From NCBI GenBank assembly GCA_041640715.1, contig JBEPZU010000003.1, forward strand, positions 34,207 through 98,206: 64,000 nt of DNA. The letters are read 5' to 3'. Both the position numbers and the translations under genes were made by a program. Shown here one piece after another: positions 36,837-45,761 of the stretch. Position 1 is the stretch's first letter, and every line of letters begins with the position of its first letter. The notes under the pieces were generated by a model. The model was not told the origin of the DNA and searched no databases. It was given only the letters and a program-made list of their open reading frames with translations. Origin of the DNA: DSFO01 sp041640715. Lineage in GTDB: Archaea; Thermoproteota; Thermoprotei; Gearchaeales; Gearchaeaceae.

Positions 36837-38399
36837 ATGGTAAGAGTTGTTCTTACAGCAGATCGAACTCTTACCGGAGAATTCCATCACATTCCTCTGT
36901 TGGACTTCTTTAGTTGTGCACCCGTAGAAAGGACTCCTCAATTCTTGTACGATTTCCTAACGGGTCAGGTTCCTACTTATAATGGTATATTGGTAAGGGC
37001 TCCATATCCTTTGAGAAAGTTAGAAGCCGGTTTGCTCAGAGGGTATAAACCAAGTGAGATAGCAGTCGTGCATGCAGATCATGTTCATAAGTACATTGAT
37101 GAAGATACAAGAGTAGTAGCCGTGAATACGATGGACCCGCTTGGACTAGGACCAGTTACTATGATGTTTACATATGGAGGCTATTACACTGCCTATACTA
37201 AGTATTACTTCATAAAACTGGTTAAGACTGTAGCAGAAATTAGGAGGAAAAGGAATCTGAAGTTCAAGATCGTGGTAGGAGGAAGCGGGGCTTGGCAATT
37301 AGATATCAAGAGGCATTATTTAGATCAACTCGAGATAGACCATCTAATAATGGGAGAAGTAGATCATATTTTACCGGATTTGTTTTATCAAATTGAAGGG
37401 AATGGTTTAGACAGGGTGATAAAAGTCAGAGGTCATCCTAAAATAGAAGAAATACCGACTATAGTGAGGTCTGCAATGCATGGGTTTACCGAGGCTATGC
37501 GGGGATGTGGAAGAAATTGTCACTTTTGCGAACCTAACTTGAGATTTGGAAGATACATGCCTGTAGAGAAAATAAAGAAAGAAGTTTTGGTAAACTTACG
37601 TGGCGGAATTAGGAATGTATGGTTACATAGCGAAGACATATTCCTTTATGAAGTGGAAGACAAGTCGAATTTCTATCCCAATAGAGATGCTTTAATAAGA
37701 TTATTCAGTAGCATTATGAATATAAAAGGAATAGTTCACATGAATCCTACTCACGGAACTGTATCAGCAGCCGCGGCTGATCCTTTGTTAATAAGGGATC
37801 TTTCTAAAATATTAAGGGCAAATCAAAGGAATTGGATAGGCATTCAATGCGGCTTAGAATCAGGTTCATCTAAGATATTAACCAATTACATGCCATTGAA
37901 AGCAAAACCTTTCGATGCTGAAGAGTGGTCTGAGGTGATATTTGAAGGAAACGCGGTTTTGAATGAGAATTATTGGTTCCCTGCCTATACCTTGATCATA
38001 GGCTTACCTGGAGAAAGCGAGGACGATGCATGGGAAACAGCTAGGCTAATAGATAGACTCGAAAAAGAACTACCTAAGCGAGTAGGGAATAAAGCTCACT
38101 TCACAGTGACACCTCTTAGTTTTGTTCCTATAGGCTTGCTAAGGGATAAAGACTTCTATAACGTAGATGAACAGATAAATCAGGCTTCCTTCACTGTAAT
38201 ATATAGAGCGTGGAGACATACAATACTCGAGCTGGTATCAGCTTCAAGATATGTATTCAGAGTCAATCCTTTATTCAAAGCCTTTATGATAGGTTTATCG
38301 ATGTTTGGAGCTAATGTAATTCTTAGAGTTATAGAGAAGTGGGGTGAAAAATTAGGTTTTGATGTAGAAAAAGCAAAAAGAATTAGTTGGAATAACTAA
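36837..38399 (+). CDS. Radical SAM protein with N-terminal B12-binding-like region
   Basis: 520 residues from the ATG at 36837. Cluster motif GCGRNCHFCEPNLRFGR (Cys-x3-Cys-x2-Cys) near residue 225. The N-terminal 190 residues resemble a cobalamin-binding Rossmann domain (VVAVNTMDPLGLGP; FKIVVGGSGAW), and GLESGSSKILTNYM is the usual beta-strand 4/5 region. The function is unknown; B12-radical SAM enzymes methylate or rearrange carbon skeletons. Its stop overlaps the convergent RAM-domain gene by 4 bases. Confidence 0.83.
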   Translation: MVRVVLTADRTLTGEFHHIPLLDFFSCAPVERTPQFLYDFLTGQVPTYNGILVRAPYPLRKLEAGLLRGYKPSEIAVVHADHVHKYIDEDTRVVAVNTMDPLGLGPVTMMFTYGGYYTAYTKYYFIKLVKTVAEIRRKRNLKFKIVVGGSGAWQLDIKRHYLDQLEIDHLIMGEVDHILPDLFYQIEGNGLDRVIKVRGHPKIEEIPTIVRSAMHGFTEAMRGCGRNCHFCEPNLRFGRYMPVEKIKKEVLVNLRGGIRNVWLHSEDIFLYEVEDKSNFYPNRDALIRLFSSIMNIKGIVHMNPTHGTVSAAAADPLLIRDLSKILRANQRNWIGIQCGLESGSSKILTNYMPLKAKPFDAEEWSEVIFEGNAVLNENYWFPAYTLIIGLPGESEDDAWETARLIDRLEKELPKRVGNKAHFTVTPLSFVPIGLLRDKDFYNVDEQINQASFTVIYRAWRHTILELVSASRYVFRVNPLFKAFMIGLSMFGANVILRVIEKWGEKLGFDVEKAKRISWNN

Positions 38400-38632
38400 T
38401 ATTTCTCTATAACTACTGAAGTCGTTGTCTTAACTACTCCGGGTATATTAAGTATTTTTTCTTTAACTATACTGGACAATTCTGAAAAGTCTTTGGCTTC
38501 CACTTTAACTACTATATCGAATTCTCCTGTAACTGCGTAGGCTTCTTTTATACCTTCTACCTTTTTGACCTCGGTACCTACTTTGTCTATTTTGTTTGGT
38601 TCTGCTATTAGGAATATGAATGCTTCTACCAT
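38396..38632 (-). CDS. Stand-alone Lrp/AsnC ligand-binding (RAM) domain
   Basis: 78 residues with no DNA-binding part: FIFLIAEPNKIDKVGTEVKK, AYAVTGEFDIVVKVEA and GVVKTTTSVVIEKY are the RAM/ACT-like fold. Such proteins bind amino acids and can partner with full-length Lrp regulators. Divergent from the FrhB-like gene, sharing about 80 bases. Confidence 0.88.
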   Translation of the reverse strand: MVEAFIFLIAEPNKIDKVGTEVKKVEGIKEAYAVTGEFDIVVKVEAKDFSELSSIVKEKILNIPGVVKTTTSVVIEKY

Positions 38633-38672
38633 TTCTCTTCTTTATTAGGATTGGTAAAATTTAAATCTTTGG

Positions 38673-38682
38673 TTTATATTTA
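38673..38682 (+). promoter_or_regulatory. Putative TATA box of the FrhB-like gene
   Basis: TTTATATTTA, centred about 36 bases before the ATG at 38713, predicts a leader of roughly 10 bases. Confidence 0.45.
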
Positions 38683-38712
38683 TTAACTTCCTAGAATAGT
38701 TGTTCTTATAGA

Positions 38713-39744
38713 ATGTCCCAATTGCTAACATTTGGAGACTTAGCTTCTTTAGTAGTGAAGCCAAACTTATGTGTTAGATGCGGTGCCTGTGTTGCAGTAT
38801 GTCCTCCGGATGTGCTCAAAGTAGATGAATATAGCTCTGAAGGAGCCCAATTGGTAGGAGTTTGCACTCTATGTGGATTATGTCCATTAGTATGTCCTGT
38901 ATTACATCCTTATGAAGCTCCTCTTGAAAGACCTTTGGGGAATTATCTCGAATATGGAATATACAAAGCTGCAGATGAAAGCTTGAAAGCAACAGACGGT
39001 GGTGTAACGACTGCAATTTTAGAACAGGCATTTGAAATGGGAATAATAGATTCAGCCATATTAGCTACGAGGGATGAGGAATGGTATGCCAAGGCCGTGA
39101 TCGTCACAAACAAGGATGATGTCAGAAAATATGCCCAGACCATATATTGGCATGTGCCCATGGTTACTCCTTTAAGGACTGCTATAGAGAAGATGAAGTT
39201 GAAGAAAATAGCTATTGTAGGTACAGGATGTCAAACAGAAGCTGCTAGATTGATGGATAAGATACCCAAATTCAAAGGAAGGGTTGCTTTGCTTTTAGGT
39301 TTATTCTGCTCCTCTACCTGGATGAGAGAAGATTTCTTGGATATTGTAAGAGAAAAATTAGCTATAACTCCAAAGGAGATAGAGAGGATGGACGTTAAAG
39401 GAGAGCTAATTTTCAAACTAAAAGACGGAAGCATCAAAAAATTACCAATCGAGGACTTCGACGAAGCTATATTTGGTTCTTGTTTTGTTTGTCATGATTT
39501 CACCGCTGAGGTAAGTGACATTTCACTTGGTGCTAATGGGGCCCCTCCTGGATGGAACTTTCTATTGGTAAGAACTGAATTGGGTAAGCAGATTTTAGAA
39601 GCTGCTTTGAAGTCTGGTAAGATTATCAAAAGCAATGTCAAGCCTAAAATTAAATTTGTGACCAATAGGGCTATAGATCAAAAACTAAGAGAAATGCCTC
39701 AGCATATAGTTAAACAGCTACCTATAATTCAAAGCAAAAAATGA
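38713..39744 (+). CDS. FrhB/FdhB-type coenzyme F420 hydrogenase/dehydrogenase beta subunit homologue
   Basis: 343 residues. Two 4Fe-4S motifs at the start: CVRCGACVAVCPPDVLKV and CTLCGLCPLVCP. Then the FrhB domain: DGGVTTAILEQAFEMGIID, GTGCQTEAARLM and CSSTWMREDF, ending with SCFVCHDFTAEVSDISLGAN. Passes electrons between Fe-S centres, FAD and F420 or a related carrier. No hydrogenase subunits are adjacent, so the partner is unknown. Confidence 0.87.
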   Translation: MSQLLTFGDLASLVVKPNLCVRCGACVAVCPPDVLKVDEYSSEGAQLVGVCTLCGLCPLVCPVLHPYEAPLERPLGNYLEYGIYKAADESLKATDGGVTTAILEQAFEMGIIDSAILATRDEEWYAKAVIVTNKDDVRKYAQTIYWHVPMVTPLRTAIEKMKLKKIAIVGTGCQTEAARLMDKIPKFKGRVALLLGLFCSSTWMREDFLDIVREKLAITPKEIERMDVKGELIFKLKDGSIKKLPIEDFDEAIFGSCFVCHDFTAEVSDISLGANGAPPGWNFLLVRTELGKQILEAALKSGKIIKSNVKPKIKFVTNRAIDQKLREMPQHIVKQLPIIQSKK

Positions 39745-39749
39745 ACTCC

Positions 39750-40045
39750 ATGGAAATAATCGATAAAGGGTTGAATTAAATATCGACTCAGAAAACATCG
39801 AACTTCCTTTTCTAGCTGAAGAATTCGGTTTTAAAAAGGTATATTTATCGAAAGAAGGATCTCTAATTCTCGTTCTCGAGAAGAACGGTAAAACGTTGTA
39901 TAAAGAGATAAAAGATATAGGGCGTTTCATAGAAAACGTTGATAGGTTCGAAGCACCTCTAGTTAGCGAGTTAATGCTCAGTATTCTTTATGAAAGGATT
40001 TCCAAAGCGAAAGAGGAGATGGAAGAAGAATTAGAACATGCTTAA
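39750..40045 (+). pseudogene. Small gene (about 98 residues) interrupted by a frameshift
   Basis: An ATG at 39750, 5 bases after the FrhB-like gene, opens a frame reading MEIIDKGLN then stop. The -1 frame from 39770 is open for 91 codons: VELNIDSENIELPFLAEEFG, later KEGSLILVLEKNGKTLYKEI, ending EEMEEELEHA. The second frame has no ATG, GTG or TTG near its start, and its residue pattern looks coding. One added base near the GGG at 39768 would join them. It could be a mutation, a sequence error or an unusual start. The product is not recognised. Confidence 0.5.
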
Positions 40046-40068
40046 ATTCTAGTAAGCTACTATTTAAT

Positions 40069-41832
40069 ATGGTTATATCTGATACAGAGGTTTATTCTAT
40101 TAACAAACATCTCTTTGATTGGGTTCATTCTGTAGCTAGAATTACTAAACCTTCTTCAATCTATTGGTGTGACGGAAGCGATGAGGAATATCGATCATTA
40201 ATTAAAGAAATGCTCTTGAAAAAGATTTTAATAGAAATAAATCAAGATGAATTTCCTTACTGTTACTTGCATAGGAGTGATCCTAACGATGTAGCTAGAA
40301 CTGAAGAATCAACCTTCGTTTGTACTAGGAATAAAGAAGATGCTGGACCGAATAACAATTGGATGCATCCTGAAAAGGCCAAAGATTTTTTGTTAAACAT
40401 TCTCAAGGATTCGATGAGAGGTAAAACTATGTATGTAGTTCCTTATCTCCTAGGACCTTTTGATTCGAAATTTTCTAGAGTAGGAGTTCAAATTACAGAT
40501 AGCCCATACATCGTAGCTAATCTTAGAATATTAACAAGGATGGGCAGAATTGCTCTTAAAAAGCTTATCGAATTTAAGGATTTCGTAAAAGGGATACATG
40601 CTACGGTCAATCTAGATCCTAGATATCGTTTAATATGTCACTTTCCAGAGGAAAAGTTGATAATAAGCGTAAACACTAACTATGGAGGCAACGCCATACT
40701 TAGCAAGAAATGTCATGCTCTTAGAATAGCAAGTTATGAAGCAAGAAAGGAAGGGTGGTTAGCAGAGCATATGTTATTGATAAACGTAGAAGATCCTGAA
40801 GGCAGAATATATGGTATAGCAGGAGCATTCCCTAGCGCTAGTGGAAAGACGAATTTCGCGATGATGAAACCTTCCCTAAAGGGCTGGAAAGTATATACTT
40901 TAAGCGATGACATTAGTTGGTTGTTTGTGGATGAAAAAAAGAGACTAAGAGGCATAAATCCTGAGAAAGGGTTTTTCGCAATAGCTACTGGAACTAACTA
41001 TAAGACTAATCCGATATTGATGGAAACGATAAAAAGGAACACGATATTTACTAACATAGCCTTAACCCAAGATGGCTTACCTTGGTGGGAAGGACTTGAA
41101 GATCCGGGTCCTGATAAGATAATCTACAATTGGAAAGGAGAAGTTTGGGATAGGAAGGGTCCTGCTGCCCATCCAAATTCCAGATTCACTGTACCGATAG
41201 AGCAATGTCCTATCTTGTCTCCTTTCTTCGATGATCCTAAAGGAGTAGAAATTTCGATAATATTATTCGGAGGTAGAAGGAGGAGAACTGTTCCTTTGGT
41301 CTTTGAAGCATTCGATTTTGTTCATGGTGTATTGGTAGGTGCCATGTTAAGGGCCGAGACTACAGCAGCAAGGGTAGGCAAAGTAGGAGTTGTGAGGAAT
41401 GACCCTATGGCTATGCTTCCTTTCTGCGGGTATAATCTGGGGGATTACTTATCCCATTTCCTATCTGTGATGAAGAAGCTAGAACAAAAACCTAAATTCT
41501 TTAACGTCAACTGGTTTAGAACAGATGAAGAAGGTAGATATTTGTGGCCTGGATTTGGAGAAAACATAAGGATCATTAAGTGGATGATAGAAAGACTTAG
41601 AGGCGAAGCAGATGCTGTAGAAACTGCAATAGGATATGTTCCGAGCATAGATTCATTGGACTTGGAAGGTTTGGAAATATCTAGGAAAGATCTCGAGAAG
41701 TTATTTGAAATAAACGAGAAAGAATGGATTGAGGAATTCAATGAAACTGAAAAGTTCTTCAATATGTTTGGAGATAGATTTCCTAAAGAACTTTGGGATA
41801 AATTTTATGAAATTAAATCTAGATTAAAATAA
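40069..41832 (+). CDS. pckG: Phosphoenolpyruvate carboxykinase (GTP)
   Basis: 587 residues. Oxaloacetate + GTP to PEP + CO2, gluconeogenesis. Phosphate loop GAFPSASGKTNFAMM; metal and substrate region GGNAILSKKCHALRIASYEA; NTYGG-type motif seen as NTNYGGNA; FGGRRRRTVPLVFEAF is the guanine/PEP region typical of the GTP class. Together with the malic enzyme at the window end it controls the C3/C4 node. Confidence 0.94.
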   Translation: MVISDTEVYSINKHLFDWVHSVARITKPSSIYWCDGSDEEYRSLIKEMLLKKILIEINQDEFPYCYLHRSDPNDVARTEESTFVCTRNKEDAGPNNNWMHPEKAKDFLLNILKDSMRGKTMYVVPYLLGPFDSKFSRVGVQITDSPYIVANLRILTRMGRIALKKLIEFKDFVKGIHATVNLDPRYRLICHFPEEKLIISVNTNYGGNAILSKKCHALRIASYEARKEGWLAEHMLLINVEDPEGRIYGIAGAFPSASGKTNFAMMKPSLKGWKVYTLSDDISWLFVDEKKRLRGINPEKGFFAIATGTNYKTNPILMETIKRNTIFTNIALTQDGLPWWEGLEDPGPDKIIYNWKGEVWDRKGPAAHPNSRFTVPIEQCPILSPFFDDPKGVEISIILFGGRRRRTVPLVFEAFDFVHGVLVGAMLRAETTAARVGKVGVVRNDPMAMLPFCGYNLGDYLSHFLSVMKKLEQKPKFFNVNWFRTDEEGRYLWPGFGENIRIIKWMIERLRGEADAVETAIGYVPSIDSLDLEGLEISRKDLEKLFEINEKEWIEEFNETEKFFNMFGDRFPKELWDKFYEIKSRLK

Positions 41833-41872
41833 TTAAAAGTTTATATTGATGAAATAAAAATGCTTAATTAAT

Positions 41873-42223
41873 ATGGGGCAAACTAAAGAGAAACCCATCG
41901 CTGCTTTTGTGTTTTCTTTATTGACAGGAATCTTCATAATAATCTGGGCTCTCATAATTACACTATTCGGTGTTTTCTTCTTATTTATAATACCATATCC
42001 TTTAGGAACGTTTGTTACTTCCTTAGGGATAATAGGCCTACTTTTCGGTGGTCTAGCTTTTTTAGGTTCTATTTTAATATATTCAGCGGATACTTCTAAA
42101 GTAACAAAAGGAGGTATTATTATCTTACTAGTCTCGTTCTTTTCTTTGTTGTTTAATCTCAATGTATTTGCCTTCATCCTAGGTTTGGTAGGAGGTATGC
42201 TGGCATTACTTTGGAAACCTTAA
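41873..42223 (+). CDS. Small membrane protein, 116 residues
   Basis: Three to four hydrophobic helices: about residues 10-38, 45-68 and 78-112. It starts MGQTKEKPIAAFVFSLLTGI. Build is like DUF4064/DUF6114-type small archaeal membrane proteins, but no assignment is secure. It has its own start 40 bases after pckG. Confidence 0.7.
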   Translation: MGQTKEKPIAAFVFSLLTGIFIIIWALIITLFGVFFLFIIPYPLGTFVTSLGIIGLLFGGLAFLGSILIYSADTSKVTKGGIIILLVSFFSLLFNLNVFAFILGLVGGMLALLWKP

Positions 42224-42435
42224 ATTAAGTAAGAAGAAAGTTTTTCTACATGCATTGGTTAAATCGAGTTTAAAATGAATAGCTAGTATTTCGAAGTTTT
42301 TGTAAAAGCCATGTTAAGCTATTGATGGCTAGATTCCTAAATTTACAAGAAGTTCGTTCATCTAGTTAGTGTTTAGAAAGAAAAAGGATCATTGTTATAG
42401 TTAGGCTTAATGCTTTTCTTATAGATATTTGATAT

Positions 42436-42945
42436 ATGGGCGAACTTGAATTCTTGTTGAAAAGCTTTGAAATAAAAGAGATCAAAAGGAAGGGATGGTT
42501 GAGGAAAGTGGGTATAGAAAACCCAGAAAGCGTAGCTAGTCATAGTTTTGGAATAGCACTCTTGGCTTTGGTTTTCTTAGACGATCCTGAGTTATTTAGG
42601 TTGCTAAAAATGGCTATAATACACGATTTAGCAGAAGTCATCATAGGCGATTTGACACCTGAAGAAAAAAGAGAAGATCATGCTAAGCTAAAGCTGGAAG
42701 CCTTTAAGCATCTAATTTCCCCTTTAAGCGAAGAAAAAAGGAGAAAGTTGTTAGAGGTATTTGAAGAAGCTAGCAGAGATGAATTATTCAAAGAATTGGA
42801 TAAACTAGACATGGCCATTCAAGCACTATATTACAAGCTTAAAGGATATCCTAAAGAAAAACTCTATGAGTTCACCAAAATAAACTTAAAGAATCCAACT
42901 CTTAGAAAAATTCATGAAGAAGTCATCGAGAGATTTTCTTCTTGA
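42436..42945 (+). CDS. HD-domain phosphohydrolase (YfbR/HDDC2-like 5'-nucleotidase)
   Basis: 169 residues. Metal ligands: His in VASHSFGIALLAL, His-Asp in IIHDLAEVIIGDLTP, and a late Asp in ELDKLDMAIQALYY. The family removes phosphate from deoxynucleoside 5'-monophosphates. 23 bases overlap the convergent acyl-CoA synthetase gene. A 212-base gap upstream holds no gene. Confidence 0.88.
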   Translation: MGELEFLLKSFEIKEIKRKGWLRKVGIENPESVASHSFGIALLALVFLDDPELFRLLKMAIIHDLAEVIIGDLTPEEKREDHAKLKLEAFKHLISPLSEEKRRKLLEVFEEASRDELFKELDKLDMAIQALYYKLKGYPKEKLYEFTKINLKNPTLRKIHEEVIERFSS

Positions 42946-44842
42946 TCTCTTCTAATGATTCAGGATTTTCTAATACAGTAAGATCTCCTAGATCTTTATT
43001 GAGCAGGATATTTCTTATCAACCTTCTCATAATCTTTCCAGATCTAGTTTTAGGTATGTCTTTGACGAAGTATATTTTAGAAGGTTCAAATGGTTTTCCT
43101 ACCTCTTTGATTACGACCTCTTTTATCTCATTTTTAAGTTCTTCTCTTTCTTCGAAACCCCTCTTCAAAACTACGAAACAAACTATTTCTTCTCCCTTCA
43201 ATTCTTCTGGAGCACCTATGCATGCTGATTCCGCTACTGCATAGTGCTTGTTTATAGCACCTTCTATTTCAGCAGGTCCAATTCTCTTCCCAGCTACTTT
43301 TATGGTATCATCCGCTCTTCCTAATAAAAACCAAAAACCATCCTCATCGATCATAGCTAAATCTCCGTGATACCATACACCAGGGAAAACGCTCCAATAA
43401 GTTTCTATGTATCTTTTCTCATCTTTCCAAAAACCTTTAGTCATCGAAGGAGCTGGTTTTTTGCAAACCAAATATCCTACTTTATTCCTGACAGGATTAC
43501 CTTCATCATCGAATACATCTACATCCATCCCCAGTCCTGGACCCCAGAGCGTAGATGGCTTTAGTTCCACTATAGGAGAAGGCAATAGGAAGCATCCAAA
43601 TATTTCTGTGCCTCCAGATAGATTTATGATGGGTCTCTTTTCTTCTCCTATTTCTTTCATTACCCAGAACCACGTATCTGGATCTATGGGTTCTCCTGTA
43701 TTTCCGAAGGTCCTTATGCTGCTCAAATCATTCTCTTTAGCTATCTTGCTACCGTATCTCTTTAATATCCTCGCCACCGTAGCTGCGAATCCAAAGGCTG
43801 TTACTTTACTCTTGCTTATGATTTTCCATATTCTGTCCTGTTCAGGGTAATCGATAGCACCTTCGAATATTATATGGCTAGAATGCAGGTTTTGAGAACC
43901 TATGATTTGCCAAGGACCCATCATCCATCCTATATCGCTTATCCAAAGTAATTTCCCATCCTCCTTCAAATCCATGTTGAAATATATTTCCTTGCTAGGC
44001 TGAAGTAAGGCTCCTATGTGTGTTATCACACTACCTTTAGGCTTACCCGTAGTCCCAGAGGTATATAGCAATAAGGCAGGATCTTCTGCATCTGTTTCTT
44101 CGCAATATTCTAGTCTTTTGCTCTTCAATGCTTCGTCGAAGTACAAATCCCTTCCTTCTTTTATCTCAACTTCTATGCCGGTTCTTCTAACTATTAATAC
44201 GTTGATTTCCTTATTCGATAGATTTATAGCCTCATCAGCTTCTCTTTTAAGCTCTATTATCTTACCTTTCCTGTAATATCCATCGCATGTAACTAGAAAT
44301 TTGGGTTCAGCATCCTTAAGTCTCTCAGCTACAGCGCTTGGAGAAAATCCTGAGAATATCGGAGAGAACACCGCTCCTGCTTTAAGGGTTGCTAAAAGAG
44401 TTATGATTGTCTCTGGGAGCATAGGAATGTATGCCGCTATTACATCTCCCTTTTTTACTCCTCTTTCTTTGAAAAATCCTGCAAGCCTAGATACTTTTTC
44501 CTTAAGCTCTGAATAGCTCATTCTAACTTCTTCGCCTCTTTCTCCATACCATATGAAAGCTAACTTATCCTCATGTCTATCTAGAACATTATAGCAAACA
44601 TTTACCTTTCCTCCTATGAACCATCTAGCCCATTCTACACCTTTCGAAACATCCAATACTTCGCTGTAATCTTTGAAGAATTCAATGTTCAACGCATCTA
44701 TCATCTCAGCCCAAAACTTCCTGGGATTATCTATACTATACTTCACGAATTCTTTATAGCTAGAGAAACCTCTACTATCTATGTAAGCCTTGACGTTGGT
44801 TTCGTCAACCAGTTCTTTTGGAGGTTTCCAAATGTAAGTCAC
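42923..44842 (-). CDS. AMP-forming acyl-CoA (acetyl-CoA-like) synthetase
   Basis: 639 residues. N-terminal ACAS domain (WARWFIGGKVNVCYNVLDRH), ATP loop YTSGTTGKPKGS, adenylate motif LSGGTEIFG, hinge GRADDTIKVAGKRIGPAEIE and acetylatable lysine in TRSGKIMRR. Activates acetate or a similar short acid; 3-hydroxypropionyl-CoA synthetases look alike, so the substrate is uncertain. Divergent from the dehydrogenase gene with 70 bases between. Confidence 0.9.
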   Translation of the reverse strand: MTYIWKPPKELVDETNVKAYIDSRGFSSYKEFVKYSIDNPRKFWAEMIDALNIEFFKDYSEVLDVSKGVEWARWFIGGKVNVCYNVLDRHEDKLAFIWYGERGEEVRMSYSELKEKVSRLAGFFKERGVKKGDVIAAYIPMLPETIITLLATLKAGAVFSPIFSGFSPSAVAERLKDAEPKFLVTCDGYYRKGKIIELKREADEAINLSNKEINVLIVRRTGIEVEIKEGRDLYFDEALKSKRLEYCEETDAEDPALLLYTSGTTGKPKGSVITHIGALLQPSKEIYFNMDLKEDGKLLWISDIGWMMGPWQIIGSQNLHSSHIIFEGAIDYPEQDRIWKIISKSKVTAFGFAATVARILKRYGSKIAKENDLSSIRTFGNTGEPIDPDTWFWVMKEIGEEKRPIINLSGGTEIFGCFLLPSPIVELKPSTLWGPGLGMDVDVFDDEGNPVRNKVGYLVCKKPAPSMTKGFWKDEKRYIETYWSVFPGVWYHGDLAMIDEDGFWFLLGRADDTIKVAGKRIGPAEIEGAINKHYAVAESACIGAPEELKGEEIVCFVVLKRGFEEREELKNEIKEVVIKEVGKPFEPSKIYFVKDIPKTRSGKIMRRLIRNILLNKDLGDLTVLENPESLEEIKKKISR

Positions 44843-44912
44843 GGGATTAAAACGCTAAACAAATTAATTTCTTTTTCGTTAAGTTTTTCTTCTCTAATTT
44901 CTTTTCCTTATT

Positions 44913-45761
44913 ATGAAAATTGGATTCATAGGACTAGGAAGGATGGGCAGTAGAATGGCCATGAATCTATTGAAAAAGTTCGGCGAATTACAAGTTTACA
45001 ACAGAACTTTGGAGAAAGCAAAACCTTTAGTTGAGAAAGGAGCAAATCTGAGCGATTCTCCAAGGTCTTTAGCTTCCGAATGCGACGTGGTGATAACGAT
45101 GTTGAAAGATTCGAGAGCTGTCAGAGAAATCTTGCTAGAAAACGCTTTCTTAACTGCTAAACAAGGTACTTATTTCATCGACATGAGTACGATTCAACCA
45201 AAGGTATCTATAGAATTGGCTTATGAGGCTTCTAAACGGGGATTTCATTTCCTAGATGCTCCAGTGATAGGCAGTGTAGATCAGGCAGCCGAGGGCACTT
45301 TAACGATAATATGTGGAGGGAATGAAGAAGATTTCAAGGAAATGTTACCTATATTGCAAGCCATGGGCAAAAACATTTTCTATGTAGGTCCTAGTGGAAG
45401 CGGTTCTAAGTTAAAGCTCGTGAATAACGTTTTAATAGCCTGTTTTCCAGCCATATTCGCTGAGGTATTTAACTTAGCCAAGAAATCTGGGCTTGATGAG
45501 AAAGTAGTTTTAAACGTTCTTAAGAGCGGGATTTTTTCGAAGCTAATAGAATATTATGAATCAAGGATAGTAGGGAAGAATTTCACGACGAGATTCAGTT
45601 TAGAGTTGATGTTAAAGGATTTGAAATACGCTAAAGAATTATCGGAAGATTTCAAAGCTAAGTATTTCTTAATAGAAAAACTTGAAGAAATCTACGAGCT
45701 TGCTTATAATAAAGACTTGAAAGATTTAGACTATACATCTGTTTCATTAATCTACGAATAG
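44913..45761 (+). CDS. NAD-binding beta-hydroxyacid dehydrogenase (3-hydroxyisobutyrate dehydrogenase-like)
   Basis: 282 residues. NAD(P) loop MKIGFIGLGRMGSRMAMNLL; substrate motif DAPVIGSVDQAAEGTLTI (family form DAPVSGG); catalytic Lys in GSGSKLKLVNNVL. NRTLEK after strand 2 suggests NADPH preference. Reduces small semialdehydes such as glyoxylate, succinic or tartronic semialdehyde; the substrate is not decidable. Its end overlaps the convergent nuclease-HAD gene by 10 bases. Confidence 0.88.
   Translation: MKIGFIGLGRMGSRMAMNLLKKFGELQVYNRTLEKAKPLVEKGANLSDSPRSLASECDVVITMLKDSRAVREILLENAFLTAKQGTYFIDMSTIQPKVSIELAYEASKRGFHFLDAPVIGSVDQAAEGTLTIICGGNEEDFKEMLPILQAMGKNIFYVGPSGSGSKLKLVNNVLIACFPAIFAEVFNLAKKSGLDEKVVLNVLKSGIFSKLIEYYESRIVGKNFTTRFSLELMLKDLKYAKELSEDFKAKYFLIEKLEEIYELAYNKDLKDLDYTSVSLIYE

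Noticed and set aside
43407..43850. 147-codon frame antisense to the acyl-CoA synthetase
   Set aside because: Low-complexity Ser/Phe/Leu-rich product opposite a well conserved gene.
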